Source: Caldithrix sp. (lineage in GTDB: Bacteria; Calditrichota; Calditrichia; Calditrichales; Calditrichaceae). From it: DNA of 33,847 nt. A program made the translations under genes and the position numbers. The stretch spans positions 6,075 to 39,921 of the forward strand of contig DYOS01000014.1 of the NCBI GenBank assembly GCA_020720405.1. Reading direction: 5' to 3'. Positions 16,900 to 24,930 of the stretch are shown here, in pieces (the first letter of the stretch is position 1; every line of letters starts with the position of its first letter). Under the pieces are notes generated by a model. That model ran no database searches, was not told the origin of the DNA, and worked only from the letters and a program-made list of their open reading frames with translations.

Positions 16900-19239
16900 T
16901 TAATAATTGTAGTATGAATATTTGTATCTGTCTTTACTGAATTCTTCTTCCGCAAAGTTCAGGATAACACCTTCCAGCTTTTCTCTGAAATCGGGATATT
17001 CACTAATTTTCCGGTTAACCTCATCGATATTGGTTTTACCCGATCCGACGACAAACAATCCCCGGTCAACGTAACGCGAGATGATAACGGAATCGGTTGT
17101 CACATTGATCGGCGGTGTGTCGATAATAATCATTCCAAATCTTTTTTTCAGAAATTCAAAAATCTCTCTGGCCCGCAGCCCGCCTATAATTTCAGAAGGG
17201 TTGGGCACCGGAATCCCGGTACTGATCATATAAAGATTGGGAATGTGGGTTTGCTGAATGATATGCCGTAGATTTTCATCATTAATATCGGCGTTGCTAT
17301 AAATAAAATCGGCCAATCCCGGTTTTTTCTTGCAGGCAAAGGAATTGTGCAAAACCCCGCGGCGCAGGTCGGCATCAACCAGCAGAGTCGGCAGTTTTTG
17401 CTGGGCGAAAGTAATGGCCAGGTTGCCGGTATTCAGCGATTTACCTTCATTGGGGTTGAGCGATGTGATAAAAATTGATTTAACCGGCCGGTCCTCATTC
17501 TGAAACAGCAGTCTGGTGCGCAGTCCCCGGTACGCTTCACCAACCGGTGTCGGGGAATAATCGGCCGTGACCAGCTTCGGATCGATATGAGCACCCTCCC
17601 GGAAGACCTCTTCCACGCCTTGTTTTGGTTTTCCAATAACCGGAATTCTGGCAATTACCGGCAGTTTTACTTTCTTCTCTAATTCTTCGGCATTGCGCAC
17701 TGTTTTGTCAAAAACATCACGCAGTATAACCAGGCCAAAACTACCGCCAAATGCTAAAAGAAGACCGATGAGGCCATATTTAAGAATTATTCCCGTCAAA
17801 CTGGCTTTCTGCGGCAGAGCTGCAGGATCAATTATGATAATATCTCCGACTTCAACCGCATCAGACACTTTTGCCTGATTTTGGCGGATAAGCAGACTGG
17901 AATACACTTCATCAGCCACCGAACGGCGTCGCTGCAATTCTGCCAAATCCAGTTCACGGGCCGGCAGGTTTTGGATTCTGTAATTGCTTTGTGAAATCCG
18001 GCCTTTCAGGGAGACAACCTGATTTTCATACTGTGCCCGTTGATTGGCTGCAGTAAGCAGTATTTTTTCTTCCAGTTTACCTAATTTTTGAGCATTCTCT
18101 AATACTGAGGGATGTTCCGTTGAGTGAGTTGACAGCAGGCGCGACCGGTCCGCCATCAGGGTATTCATTTCAGAAGTCAGAGCCGGTACAGTCGAAACGG
18201 CCTGAGCACCGAGGAATGATAATAGTTCGTTCAGAATCAGATATCTTGCCTCGCCATCGTTGCTCTGGACGCGGTTTACAATCAATTCCAACTCCTGTAT
18301 CCTGCTACTGAAACCCTGTTTCTGGCTTTCATTACCTGCTATTTCCATGACCACAGTATTAGCATCGTTGGTCAAACCAACCCAGGGATTTTTCTCACGG
18401 TATTTTTTCAGAGCTTCAACAGCTTCATCAAGTTCAACTTTTGCTGTTTGCAATTGAGCGCTTAGAATCTTTAGCACTTCACGGGTATGAAATTTCTTAA
18501 AATCCAGATTTTGCTGGACAAAAAGGTCAATCAGAACATTCATGGTTTTGGTTATATACAACCGGTCCACTCCCCGGATGTCGATAAGCATTAACGTTTT
18601 GTCTCTGTTTGCCGGTTTCGGGTTCAGTGAAGCACGCAGGGATTCAACAGCCTTATGCTTTGAAGAAACACCGTATTCAAATTCATTATGACTAAGCCAA
18701 AAATCAGGAAGAACCCAGAGTTTTACACCATTATATTCGATAAGTCCATCCTGCGGGTAATTCTTCTCCAGGACAAGCTTGTTTTCAATGCCCAGGTCTT
18801 TATTCGTGTAGAACAATTTGAAATTGTCACCATTTCGCTCAACCTTAAAAGAACCTTCCGCGTACTGATCGTCAACCGCAACAGTATCAATAACAGTATA
18901 GCGGTCAAAATCTTGTATTTTAACTTCCATGGAAAGTTTTTCCACCACATTTCCCAGGAAATTCCGGCTCAGAATCAGGCCAAATTTCCCTTCATTCTCA
19001 GCCCGGCCACGTGCTTCCAGGCCTGACAAAGCCCGGTTGTCTTCAAATTGGAGAAGGGCAGACGCTTCATATTCGGCACTCGGTCCAAAGTTTAAGGCGA
19101 CAAAAAGAAATAATATAAAGATGGTGCTGAAAAGGAAAAGAAGCAGCCATTTTTTGCGCTTGAAGAGACGAATATATCGTTTAAAATCAATCGTTCCCGA
19201 TTCAAGTATTTGATGTTCATTTTTGGAATTGTTAGCCAT
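16900..19239 (-). CDS. Wzc-like polysaccharide co-polymerase / tyrosine autokinase
   Basis: Inner-membrane protein that controls polymer length and export by cycles of tyrosine autophosphorylation. The 779 residues contain a Wzz domain from about 17, TM1 (31-50), a long periplasmic coiled-coil-rich part (about 245-445) and TM2 (482-506). The cytoplasmic BY-kinase follows. The kinase has the E568-x2-R571-x2-R574 oligomerisation motif, Walker A NPNEGKS (K600), Walker A' VDADLRR (D622, D624) and Walker B IIIDTPP (D707). The tail ends in five tyrosines (772, 774, 776, 777, 779), the autophosphorylation cluster. Single-chain fusion of co-polymerase and kinase is the Gram-negative arrangement. No phosphatase partner (Wzb) is visible. 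The exporter gene ends 14 bp upstream. Confidence 0.95.
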   Translation of the reverse strand: MANNSKNEHQILESGTIDFKRYIRLFKRKKWLLLFLFSTIFILFLFVALNFGPSAEYEASALLQFEDNRALSGLEARGRAENEGKFGLILSRNFLGNVVEKLSMEVKIQDFDRYTVIDTVAVDDQYAEGSFKVERNGDNFKLFYTNKDLGIENKLVLEKNYPQDGLIEYNGVKLWVLPDFWLSHNEFEYGVSSKHKAVESLRASLNPKPANRDKTLMLIDIRGVDRLYITKTMNVLIDLFVQQNLDFKKFHTREVLKILSAQLQTAKVELDEAVEALKKYREKNPWVGLTNDANTVVMEIAGNESQKQGFSSRIQELELIVNRVQSNDGEARYLILNELLSFLGAQAVSTVPALTSEMNTLMADRSRLLSTHSTEHPSVLENAQKLGKLEEKILLTAANQRAQYENQVVSLKGRISQSNYRIQNLPARELDLAELQRRRSVADEVYSSLLIRQNQAKVSDAVEVGDIIIIDPAALPQKASLTGIILKYGLIGLLLAFGGSFGLVILRDVFDKTVRNAEELEKKVKLPVIARIPVIGKPKQGVEEVFREGAHIDPKLVTADYSPTPVGEAYRGLRTRLLFQNEDRPVKSIFITSLNPNEGKSLNTGNLAITFAQQKLPTLLVDADLRRGVLHNSFACKKKPGLADFIYSNADINDENLRHIIQQTHIPNLYMISTGIPVPNPSEIIGGLRAREIFEFLKKRFGMIIIDTPPINVTTDSVIISRYVDRGLFVVGSGKTNIDEVNRKISEYPDFREKLEGVILNFAEEEFSKDRYKYSYYNY

Positions 19240-19253
19240 TTATACCTCTGTCA

Positions 19254-19973
19254 TCAGTTCTGTAAAATTAAACGGTCTCGTTGGTAGGTTTGATACAAAA
19301 GCCAGATGGTGGTTGAGAATGTCAACACCGGCATGATATCCCGAACACCGTCCCAGAAAGTCCGCGCATCCGGGGATGGTGTCCAGATCTGATCTCCCGA
19401 TTTGAATCCCATTTTCGTCAGAGAACGGCCGCTCTCGAAAGCCGTTGTCAGATCATTCAATTGCTCATCATGGTCCCGCTCCCAGCGCATTTTATAGATG
19501 CCATTTTCACGTATGGTGCCGCCGGCCAGTTGAACCACATCCCATAAGGAATTATTAAAATCTACATAATACAGACCGGGCCGGACAAAACCGCCGAGTA
19601 GACTGATCCGGATCACCGGTTTTATGTAAAGGTTGGGGTAACGCAGGTACGGGCGGTAATTCGCCAGCAGGAACGCCTGGAATTCTGCCATTGTCATTTC
19701 GGTAACTTTTACTTTGCCATAGATAGGGAATTCTGCCAGCCCGCGTTCATCTATCGGGAATATCCCATTCAGGAAAGATCCTGTATCAGGGAAAGCACTG
19801 ATCTGTATGCCATCACCCGGTCGGAACGGAAATTCGGCCAGATCCGGATCACCGACCACCGCCTTTTTCCCGGGGGAAATATCCAGCACGGGCCCTTTTT
19901 GAACCTGTGCATCGACAATAGTTATAAATAAAAACAACAGGCTGAAAATAGGTACAATTCTCTTGATACTCAT
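19254..19973 (-). CDS. Wza-like polysaccharide export protein (Poly_export/SLBB)
   Basis: Outer-membrane or periplasmic export channel subunit, 239 residues. It has a signal peptide (1-22, cleavage near VDAQ), a Poly_export domain (about 48-118, FRPGDGIQISAFPDTG), an SLBB domain starting near 122 (SLLGGFVRPGLYYVD) and a C-terminal hydrophobic helix (about 207-228). In Wza the C-terminal helix forms the outer-membrane barrel. There is no lipobox cysteine, so it is not a lipoprotein as E. coli Wza is. The protein is short, with one clear SLBB. It sits directly before the Wzc-like gene, its functional partner across the periplasm. Confidence 0.92.
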   Translation of the reverse strand: MSIKRIVPIFSLLFLFITIVDAQVQKGPVLDISPGKKAVVGDPDLAEFPFRPGDGIQISAFPDTGSFLNGIFPIDERGLAEFPIYGKVKVTEMTMAEFQAFLLANYRPYLRYPNLYIKPVIRISLLGGFVRPGLYYVDFNNSLWDVVQLAGGTIRENGIYKMRWERDHDEQLNDLTTAFESGRSLTKMGFKSGDQIWTPSPDARTFWDGVRDIMPVLTFSTTIWLLYQTYQRDRLILQN

Positions 19974-19986
19974 GAAATCCTCACAC

Positions 19987-20817
19987 TTAACAGGAACGGT
20001 AGTAGCGATAACGCTTTTCTTTTGTTTCGAGATCGAGTTGTTTTAAGAGGCGCCACAGTTTAATAATTCCAACTTTTGTATAGCCGAAATGCTCATGCTG
20101 CAGAACCCGGCGAATGCCGAACACACCGACCAGCGGATTCTGTGAAATCACTTTCTTCACTTTCTCCGCCAGTGGTAGTCTGTCCAGTTTGATATCATGG
20201 GTTAAGCCAGGCGGAATGAACTGTGTACCGGTACGCTCCGAAATAACAGTTGATCTGCTGCCGCCAGGCACAAATTCAAGCTGAGTATCCCGGTTCTTTC
20301 CAGCAGAAGGTGTAACAAACTGATCCTGATCCGGCATATTTAAATCAAGAATTTCGGTTTTATCCTGCCATTCCCCGGAAACCGGAGGTGTTTTTTTCAA
20401 TCCCATTTCCGGATCACGGATCAGGGGAAATTTTTCAGCGGATAAAGCCAGATCTATATCCTGCTTTTCAAAGGTGGCCGCTGCTTCCTCAACACTAACA
20501 TAATCATCGATGATATGATAGAATTCAAGCATCTGGTATACATCATAAATATCCGGAGTCATGTTGGCGATTTTTATATCACCACCGTTTTCCCTGAATC
20601 GTTTAATTTCCCCGACGAATATGCCCCAACCTGCACTTGACATATAAGTGAGTTTCCCGAAATCAACTACCACTTTATAACAATTGCTGCCAAGAATGCT
20701 GTCAAACATTTTCTGTAATTGAAAACTGTTTGATTGGTCAACATGACCCCCCAATTCAACAATCATTATGTCACCGGTCTGATCCGCAAATTTTGAATCT
20801 ATTTTTATTTTTTCCAT
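19987..20817 (-). CDS. STAS-domain protein with C-terminal HTH-like region
   Basis: 276 residues. The N-terminal STAS domain (about 3-112), as in anti-sigma-factor antagonists, has DFGKLTYMSSAGWGIFVGE, with S60/S61 at the usual phosphoserine site. A polar, probably disordered linker follows (about 113-205). The C-terminal 213-262 region (KKVISQNPLVGVFGIRRVLQ, then GIIKLWRLLKQL) is predicted by eye to be a helix-turn-helix resembling the HTH found before IS3/IS481-type integrase domains. No transposase domain is present. It is the second gene of the locus, 13 bp after the initiating sugar transferase. It may tune production by partner switching or by contacting DNA, but that is inference. No cognate anti-sigma kinase is in the window. 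Confidence 0.8.
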   Translation of the reverse strand: MEKIKIDSKFADQTGDIMIVELGGHVDQSNSFQLQKMFDSILGSNCYKVVVDFGKLTYMSSAGWGIFVGEIKRFRENGGDIKIANMTPDIYDVYQMLEFYHIIDDYVSVEEAAATFEKQDIDLALSAEKFPLIRDPEMGLKKTPPVSGEWQDKTEILDLNMPDQDQFVTPSAGKNRDTQLEFVPGGSRSTVISERTGTQFIPPGLTHDIKLDRLPLAEKVKKVISQNPLVGVFGIRRVLQHEHFGYTKVGIIKLWRLLKQLDLETKEKRYRYYRSC

Positions 20818-20830
20818 AATTTGGCCAGAA

Positions 20831-21814
20831 CTACTGTCCCTCTCCCAATAAGACGACTAAAATTGTTTTCCAGATAATGTAGAGATTCATCTTTAATGAA
20901 TCCTCATGTTCAATATATTCCAGGTCCCTGCGAACTTTATCTTTAACATCTTCCAATGTTTCGTCATAACCTACTGTAACCTGGGCTAACCCGGTGATTC
21001 CCGGCTTAACATTCAGACGATTCATGTAAAAGGGTATCTTTGTTTTGAATGTATCAGCGAAGAAGGGACGTTCAGGCCGAGGTCCGATAAAACTCATATC
21101 CCCTTTTAAAACATTCATAAACTGGGGCAATTCATCAATACGGGTTTTTCGCATAAATGCGCCGACCCGGGTAATTCGCGGATCTTTCTTTGATGCCCAG
21201 ACCGGACCGGATCTTTTCTCAGCATCCTGAACCATGGATCGAAATTTATGTACAGCAAAAACCTTGCTATTCTTACCATATCTTTGTTGTGAATAAAAAA
21301 TCGGGCCGGAAGACTCTAACTTTATACCAATCACCACTATTAGAAACAGTGGAAACAATAAAATAAGCAAAATCAGGGAACCCAAAATGTCAACTACACG
21401 GCGTAGCCCGAACTCACTTGGAGTCATCACCTCTTTGATTATATCCCGGATCACATGGCTGTAATCCGGTCCATAGGCGTCGGATATAATTCTGTAATCC
21501 AGGCCAAGCCGGTTACAAATTTTCAGAATTTCACTGAGTGATGACCTTTCCTCCGGGGAAAGAACAATCAGCACCTGTTTTATTTCAAGCCGCTCAACTT
21601 CGGTCGAAAGATTGGTCAGGCCGGGATAAACAGGGACGTTCTTATAATTCGAAACTTTTTCATCCTGACCCGGTGTAATAAAAGCGCGAACATTATATCC
21701 AAGAACAGAATAATCAAGCAGACGATCGAAGAGATTAACCGCCTCTACATTCCAACCAATGATAATTGTGCTGATTAAATTTTTGTCAGTTAGACTTTTT
21801 ATTTCTGCAAGCAA
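20831..21814 (-). CDS. Undecaprenyl-phosphate sugar phosphotransferase, short form
   Basis: Starts repeat-unit synthesis by transferring a sugar-1-phosphate from a nucleotide sugar to undecaprenyl phosphate. The C-terminal bacterial sugar-transferase domain (about 135-327) has a membrane hairpin (142-164), KFRSM (190-194), the D227-E228 pair in [14 protein letters not shown] (244-248) and PGITG (271-275). The N-terminus is a Rossmann-like CoA_binding_3 domain (about 10-120). The four membrane helices usual in WcaJ/WbaP-type enzymes are missing, so it has 327 rather than about 460 residues. The start is TTG at 21814, 7 nt after AAGGAG, and a TAA lies immediately upstream in frame, so no longer protein is possible. 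First gene of the locus. Confidence 0.92.
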   Translation of the reverse strand: MLAEIKSLTDKNLISTIIIGWNVEAVNLFDRLLDYSVLGYNVRAFITPGQDEKVSNYKNVPVYPGLTNLSTEVERLEIKQVLIVLSPEERSSLSEILKICNRLGLDYRIISDAYGPDYSHVIRDIIKEVMTPSEFGLRRVVDILGSLILLILLFPLFLIVVIGIKLESSGPIFYSQQRYGKNSKVFAVHKFRSMVQDAEKRSGPVWASKKDPRITRVGAFMRKTRIDELPQFMNVLKGDMSFIGPRPERPFFADTFKTKIPFYMNRLNVKPGITGLAQVTVGYDETLEDVKDKVRRDLEYIEHEDSLKMNLYIIWKTILVVLLGEGQ

Positions 21815-21844
21815 TTACAATCTCCTTATTAAGCCTGCCTGTAG

Positions 21845-21857
21845 GAAAGTGACTTTC
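21845..21857. promoter_or_regulatory. Short perfect inverted repeat in the leader of the polysaccharide locus
   Basis: GAAAGT-G-ACTTTC is a 6-1-6 palindrome about 30 bases upstream of the sugar-transferase start and downstream of the candidate promoter. It could be an operator for a regulator of the locus. A 13-bp perfect palindrome can arise by chance, and no regulator is named. Confidence 0.3.
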
Positions 21858-21889
21858 GTTTGAAAAGCTGCGCAAAGTAAATTAATTCC

Positions 21890-21916
21890 ATAATACCATG
21901 GTGTGCTGATTATCAA
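21890..21916 (-). promoter_or_regulatory. Candidate promoter of the polysaccharide locus
   Basis: On the minus strand, TTGATA (21911-21916) is followed after 15 bp by TATTAT (21890-21895). TATTAT is preceded by TGG, an extended -10. The spacer is short, but the site is in the right place, between the frr terminator and the first gene of the polysaccharide locus. It would give a leader of about 70 bases. Confidence 0.42.
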
Positions 21917-22013
21917 TTTATCCAAATGAAACCCATACAGCCAGATAAGAATGATCAGGTTTTCGGCTTGCCGGGTACAAACTTAAGGCTAAATCCCTCT
22001 GATAAACTATTAA

Positions 22014-22048
22014 CAAAAAAAGCCTGACCGTAAAAACCGGACAGGCTT
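22014..22048 (-). terminator. Rho-independent terminator after frr
   Basis: On the minus strand an AAGCCTG / CAGGCTT stem is extended by CCG/CGG after one mismatch. The loop is rich in T and a run of seven Ts follows. It lies about 25 bases after the frr stop and separates the translation cluster from the polysaccharide locus. Confidence 0.9.
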
Positions 22049-22071
22049 CCGTAAATTATCAAAGCCGAGAA

Positions 22072-22632
22072 TCAGACTTCCATGACATCAGCTTCTTTTA
22101 ATTTCATGATTTCATCAATTTTTTTAATATGTTTATCTGTGTATTCCTGTACTTCTTCGAGAGCCAGACTTAACTCATCCTCTGAAATCTCATTGTTTTT
22201 CTGAAGACGTTTTAAATGATCATTTACATCACGTCGAACATTACGTATAGAAACCCGGCCTTCTTCACTGAATTTATGAACCAGCTTAACCAGATCACGG
22301 CGCCGTTCTTCATTCAGTGCTGGAATGGGAATTCTGATCACTGATCCGTCATTACTTGGATTCAGACCGAGATCTGCCTTGAGGATAGCTCTCTCAATTT
22401 CACCAATTATATTTTTTTCCCAGGGTTGCACCATAATCATGCGCGGCTCCGGCGCAGAAACAGTTGCCGCCTGGTTGATTGGAACCTGCTGTCCGTAATA
22501 ATTTACCCGGACAGCATCAAGTAAAGTCGGTGTAGCCCGCCCGGTACGAATTTTGTTCAATTCTTCATGCAGCATTTCAACCGCTTTATCCATGCGATGT
22601 ATGCCGTCTTTGTGAATAGTTTTTAAATCCAT
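22072..22632 (-). CDS. frr: Ribosome recycling factor
   Basis: Splits post-termination ribosomes together with EF-G. The 186 residues are the standard length. Family signatures include LNKIRTGRATPTLLDAVRVN (28-47), QAATVSAPEPRMIMVQPWE, and LNEERRRDLVKLVHKFSEEG in domain I, with a long helical C-terminus. It lies 3 bp after pyrH, with AGAGG in front of the ATG, and is the last gene before the terminator. The pyrH-frr order is conserved widely in bacteria. Confidence 0.98.
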   Translation of the reverse strand: MDLKTIHKDGIHRMDKAVEMLHEELNKIRTGRATPTLLDAVRVNYYGQQVPINQAATVSAPEPRMIMVQPWEKNIIGEIERAILKADLGLNPSNDGSVIRIPIPALNEERRRDLVKLVHKFSEEGRVSIRNVRRDVNDHLKRLQKNNEISEDELSLALEEVQEYTDKHIKKIDEIMKLKEADVMEV

Positions 22633-22635
22633 AGA

Positions 22636-23358
22636 TTACCTCTGCACTTTTGTGCCTATGTTTCCACCTTCAATAACTTTTTTCAAATTTCCCGGGGTAT
22701 CAAAATTGAAAACAATAATTGGTAAATTCTCATCCCGGGCCAGAGCAATTGAAGCCATATCCATAACCTTAAGATTTTTCTCCAGCACTTCTTCATAAGT
22801 CAGCTTCGTAAACAGAACAGCCTTTTTATCGCGTTCCGGATCTGCCGAGAAAACGCCATCAACACGGGTACCTTTAAGAATTACGTCAGACTCAATTTCG
22901 AGTGCTTTAAGTACGGCGGCCGTATCGGTAGTAAAAAAGGGATTTGCGGTACCTGCGCCAAAAATTACAACTTTTCCGGAATTCAAATAAGTAATGGCAT
23001 TCCGGGCGGAGAAAAGCTCGATAAACCGGGGCATTTCGGCTGCGCTCATTGCTTCCACCGGAATTCCCGCTGAGGCAAATACATCACGGAGGGCCAGTGT
23101 ATTTATGACCGTGGCCAGCATACCCATCTGATCACCGGTTGTGCGGCTTAGTTTATGTTTCCCGGAAGAAATACCACGGTAAAAATTGCCGCCGCCAATT
23201 ACAATGCCGACCTGAACCCCGGTTACCAGGGCATCCTTAACTTCTGTCACAAAATAAGAAAGTATATCCGCAGAAAGTCCGTACTTCTCCGGACCAGCCA
23301 GAGATTCACCGCTGAGTTTTAACAGAATCCGTTTATAAGGCAATTCAGGTCCGGACAT
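22636..23358 (-). CDS. pyrH: UMP kinase
   Basis: Phosphorylates UMP to UDP in pyrimidine nucleotide synthesis. UDP feeds UDP-sugar and RNA synthesis. Amino-acid-kinase fold with LLKLSGESLAG near the N-terminus, VIGGGNFYRG, DQMGMLATVINTLAL and GTANPFFTTDTAA at the UMP/ATP sites. A longer in-frame start at 23409 exists inside tsf. The ATG at 23358 is preferred because it gives the usual length of about 240 residues, starts MSGPELPYKRILLKLSG and lies 1 nt after the tsf stop. The Shine-Dalgarno site is weak, so coupling to tsf translation is likely. Confidence 0.97.
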   Translation of the reverse strand: MSGPELPYKRILLKLSGESLAGPEKYGLSADILSYFVTEVKDALVTGVQVGIVIGGGNFYRGISSGKHKLSRTTGDQMGMLATVINTLALRDVFASAGIPVEAMSAAEMPRFIELFSARNAITYLNSGKVVIFGAGTANPFFTTDTAAVLKALEIESDVILKGTRVDGVFSADPERDKKAVLFTKLTYEEVLEKNLKVMDMASIALARDENLPIIVFNFDTPGNLKKVIEGGNIGTKVQR

Positions 23359-23359
23359 A

Positions 23360-23956
23360 TTACGAGCCGACAGCAAATCTGGCAAAGCGCCGGATTTCAA
23401 CATTCTCACCGACCTTGGCGATGGTTTCGGTCAACAGCGATTTTATAGTTTTATCTGGATCTTTTACATACACCTGCTCAAGGAGAGCCACTTCTGAAAA
23501 GAATTTTTCCATTCTTCCGGTTACAATTTTATCAATAATATTTGCCGGCTTGCCTTCAGCTAAAGTCTGCTCTTTCAGAATGTTCATTTCTTTTGCGACC
23601 AACTCCTGATTCAGATCTTCACGTTTTACTGCCAGGGGATTACTGGCGGCAATGTGCATTGCTACGTTTCTGGCGAAGTTTTTCATTTCATCGGTATTGG
23701 CAACAAAATCAGTTTCACAATTAATTTCAACCAACACCCCTAACCGGGAACCAGCATGGATATAACTTTCGACAACGCCTTGATTTGCTTCCCGGCCCTC
23801 ACGTTTTGCGGCCTTGGCAATGCCTTTTTTCCGAAGCTCTTCAATAGCCTTTTCGAAATCGCCATTTGTATCCTGTAAAGCTTTCTTACAATCCATCATT
23901 CCTGCGCCGGTTCTCTCACGCAATTCTTTTACCATTTGTGCGGAAATTTCAGCCAT
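23360..23956 (-). CDS. tsf: Elongation factor Ts, short form
   Basis: Nucleotide-exchange factor that regenerates EF-Tu-GTP. The N-terminal UBA-like module has KELRERTGAGMMDCKKAL (10-27), and the core has EINCETDFVAN (77-87). At 198 residues it is the short type, as in Thermus, lacking much of the second core repeat seen in E. coli (about 280). It follows rpsB by 6 bp. Its ribosome site GAGGAG lies within the last codons of rpsB, the usual rpsB-tsf coupling. Confidence 0.97.
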   Translation of the reverse strand: MAEISAQMVKELRERTGAGMMDCKKALQDTNGDFEKAIEELRKKGIAKAAKREGREANQGVVESYIHAGSRLGVLVEINCETDFVANTDEMKNFARNVAMHIAASNPLAVKREDLNQELVAKEMNILKEQTLAEGKPANIIDKIVTGRMEKFFSEVALLEQVYVKDPDKTIKSLLTETIAKVGENVEIRRFARFAVGS

Positions 23957-23962
23957 CTAATA

Positions 23963-24799
23963 TTACTCCTCATTTACCATTTCATCTGAATCAGTTTTCC
24001 CGGCACCAGGCTTACCCGGTTTACGGGTTCTGCGGGGTGCGGCTTTACGCATATTATCATCCCTGACATCTGCTTTTTCAGCATGAACCGCTTCGTCTAT
24101 CGCTTTTTCTTCGACTGCTTTCTGACGGGCTGCAATAATTGCATCAGCTATTTTCGCTGCAATCAGACTAATACTCTTGGCGGCATCATCATTAGCAGGA
24201 ACCGGAAAATCAATAAGTGTCGGATCCGAGTTGGTATCAACCATGGCAAAAACCGGGATATTCATTTTCCGGGCTTCATGAACAGCGATGTGTTCTTTTT
24301 TTGTATCAACAATAAAAATTGCCCCTGGTAAGCGTTTCATGTCCTGAATTCCGCCCAGAACAGCCAATAATTTTTCCTTTTCCCGCTCAATCATCAAAAC
24401 TTCTTTTTTTGATATCTTGGTATAGGTACCATCAGTGCCCATCTTTTCGAGATCTTTAAGGTGCTTTATTGACTTTTTAATGGTTGTAAAATTAGTAAGC
24501 ATTCCGCCCAACCAGCGATTGGTGACATAATATTGGTTGGCCCTCTGTGCTTCAGCAGCGATAATTTCCCTGGCCTGCGGTTTTGTGCCAACAAACAAAA
24601 CATCATAGCCATCGGAAACAAGGCGGCTCAAAGCCTTAACCGCAACCTCAAGAGATGATTGGGTTTTTTTCAGATCGAGAATATGAATCCCATTTTTCTG
24701 CATGAAGATAAACTCACGCATTTTAGGATTCCAGCGGCGGGTAAGATGACCGAAATGGGCACCTGCGGACAGCAATTCTTCCAAAGATACTAAGGACAT
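23963..24799 (-). CDS. rpsB: 30S ribosomal protein S2
   Basis: Small-subunit protein at the head-body interface. Signatures include LLSAGAHFGHLTRRWNPKM (9-27), ILDLKKTQ, VLFVGTKPQA, YYVTNRWLGGMLTN and FAMVDTNSDP. The 278 residues are longer than the usual 230-255. The extra part is a charged, lysine/arginine-rich C-terminal tail after about 230, probably disordered. It starts after AGGAG at 5 nt spacing, behind a leader with strong RNA-fold potential. Confidence 0.98.
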   Translation of the reverse strand: MSLVSLEELLSAGAHFGHLTRRWNPKMREFIFMQKNGIHILDLKKTQSSLEVAVKALSRLVSDGYDVLFVGTKPQAREIIAAEAQRANQYYVTNRWLGGMLTNFTTIKKSIKHLKDLEKMGTDGTYTKISKKEVLMIEREKEKLLAVLGGIQDMKRLPGAIFIVDTKKEHIAVHEARKMNIPVFAMVDTNSDPTLIDFPVPANDDAAKSISLIAAKIADAIIAARQKAVEEKAIDEAVHAEKADVRDDNMRKAAPRRTRKPGKPGAGKTDSDEMVNEE

Positions 24800-24890
24800 A
24801 AAAACTCCTGTGGTTGGGTTTTTCCTCCATCGTTCAGCAATTCATCAACCCCTATCGGGCACCCGATGAGTGCAGGTCGAACGATGTGTG
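24800..24890 (-). promoter_or_regulatory. Structured leader of rpsB, candidate S2 autoregulatory RNA
   Basis: On the minus strand an 8-bp perfect outer stem, CATCGTTC (24886-24879) with GAACGATG (24835-24828), encloses an ATCGG-GTGC-CCGAT hairpin (24867-24854). A GGGTT in the interior (24851-24847) can also pair with AACCC (24820-24816), just upstream of the ribosome site. That makes a pseudoknot near the rpsB start possible. Ribosomal-protein leaders, including rpsB in other bacteria, often work this way. The match to any known leader family was not tested. Confidence 0.5.
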
Positions 24891-24898
24891 TTATTAAT

Positions 24899-24923
24899 AA
24901 AAAAGCCAGAACTGAATCTGGCT
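24899..24923 (-). terminator. Rho-independent terminator after rpsI
   Basis: On the minus strand AGCCAGA / TCTGGCT forms a 7-bp stem with a 6-nt loop, followed by six Ts, 7 bases after the rpsI stop. It ends or attenuates the rplM-rpsI transcript before the rpsB leader. A separate rpsB promoter was not identified with confidence, so partial read-through is possible. Confidence 0.85.
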
Positions 24924-24930
24924 TCAAGAA

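Noticed and set aside
19987-20817. Transposase or IS fragment, because of the integrase-like HTH in the C-terminus
   Set aside because: There is no DDE domain and there are no inverted repeats or target duplications. The frame is intact, and the N-terminus is a full STAS domain in a tight operon.
23359-23409. N-terminal extension of pyrH inside tsf
   Set aside because: The extra 17 residues overlap tsf coding sequence and are not part of the UMP kinase family. ATG 23358 gives the normal length.
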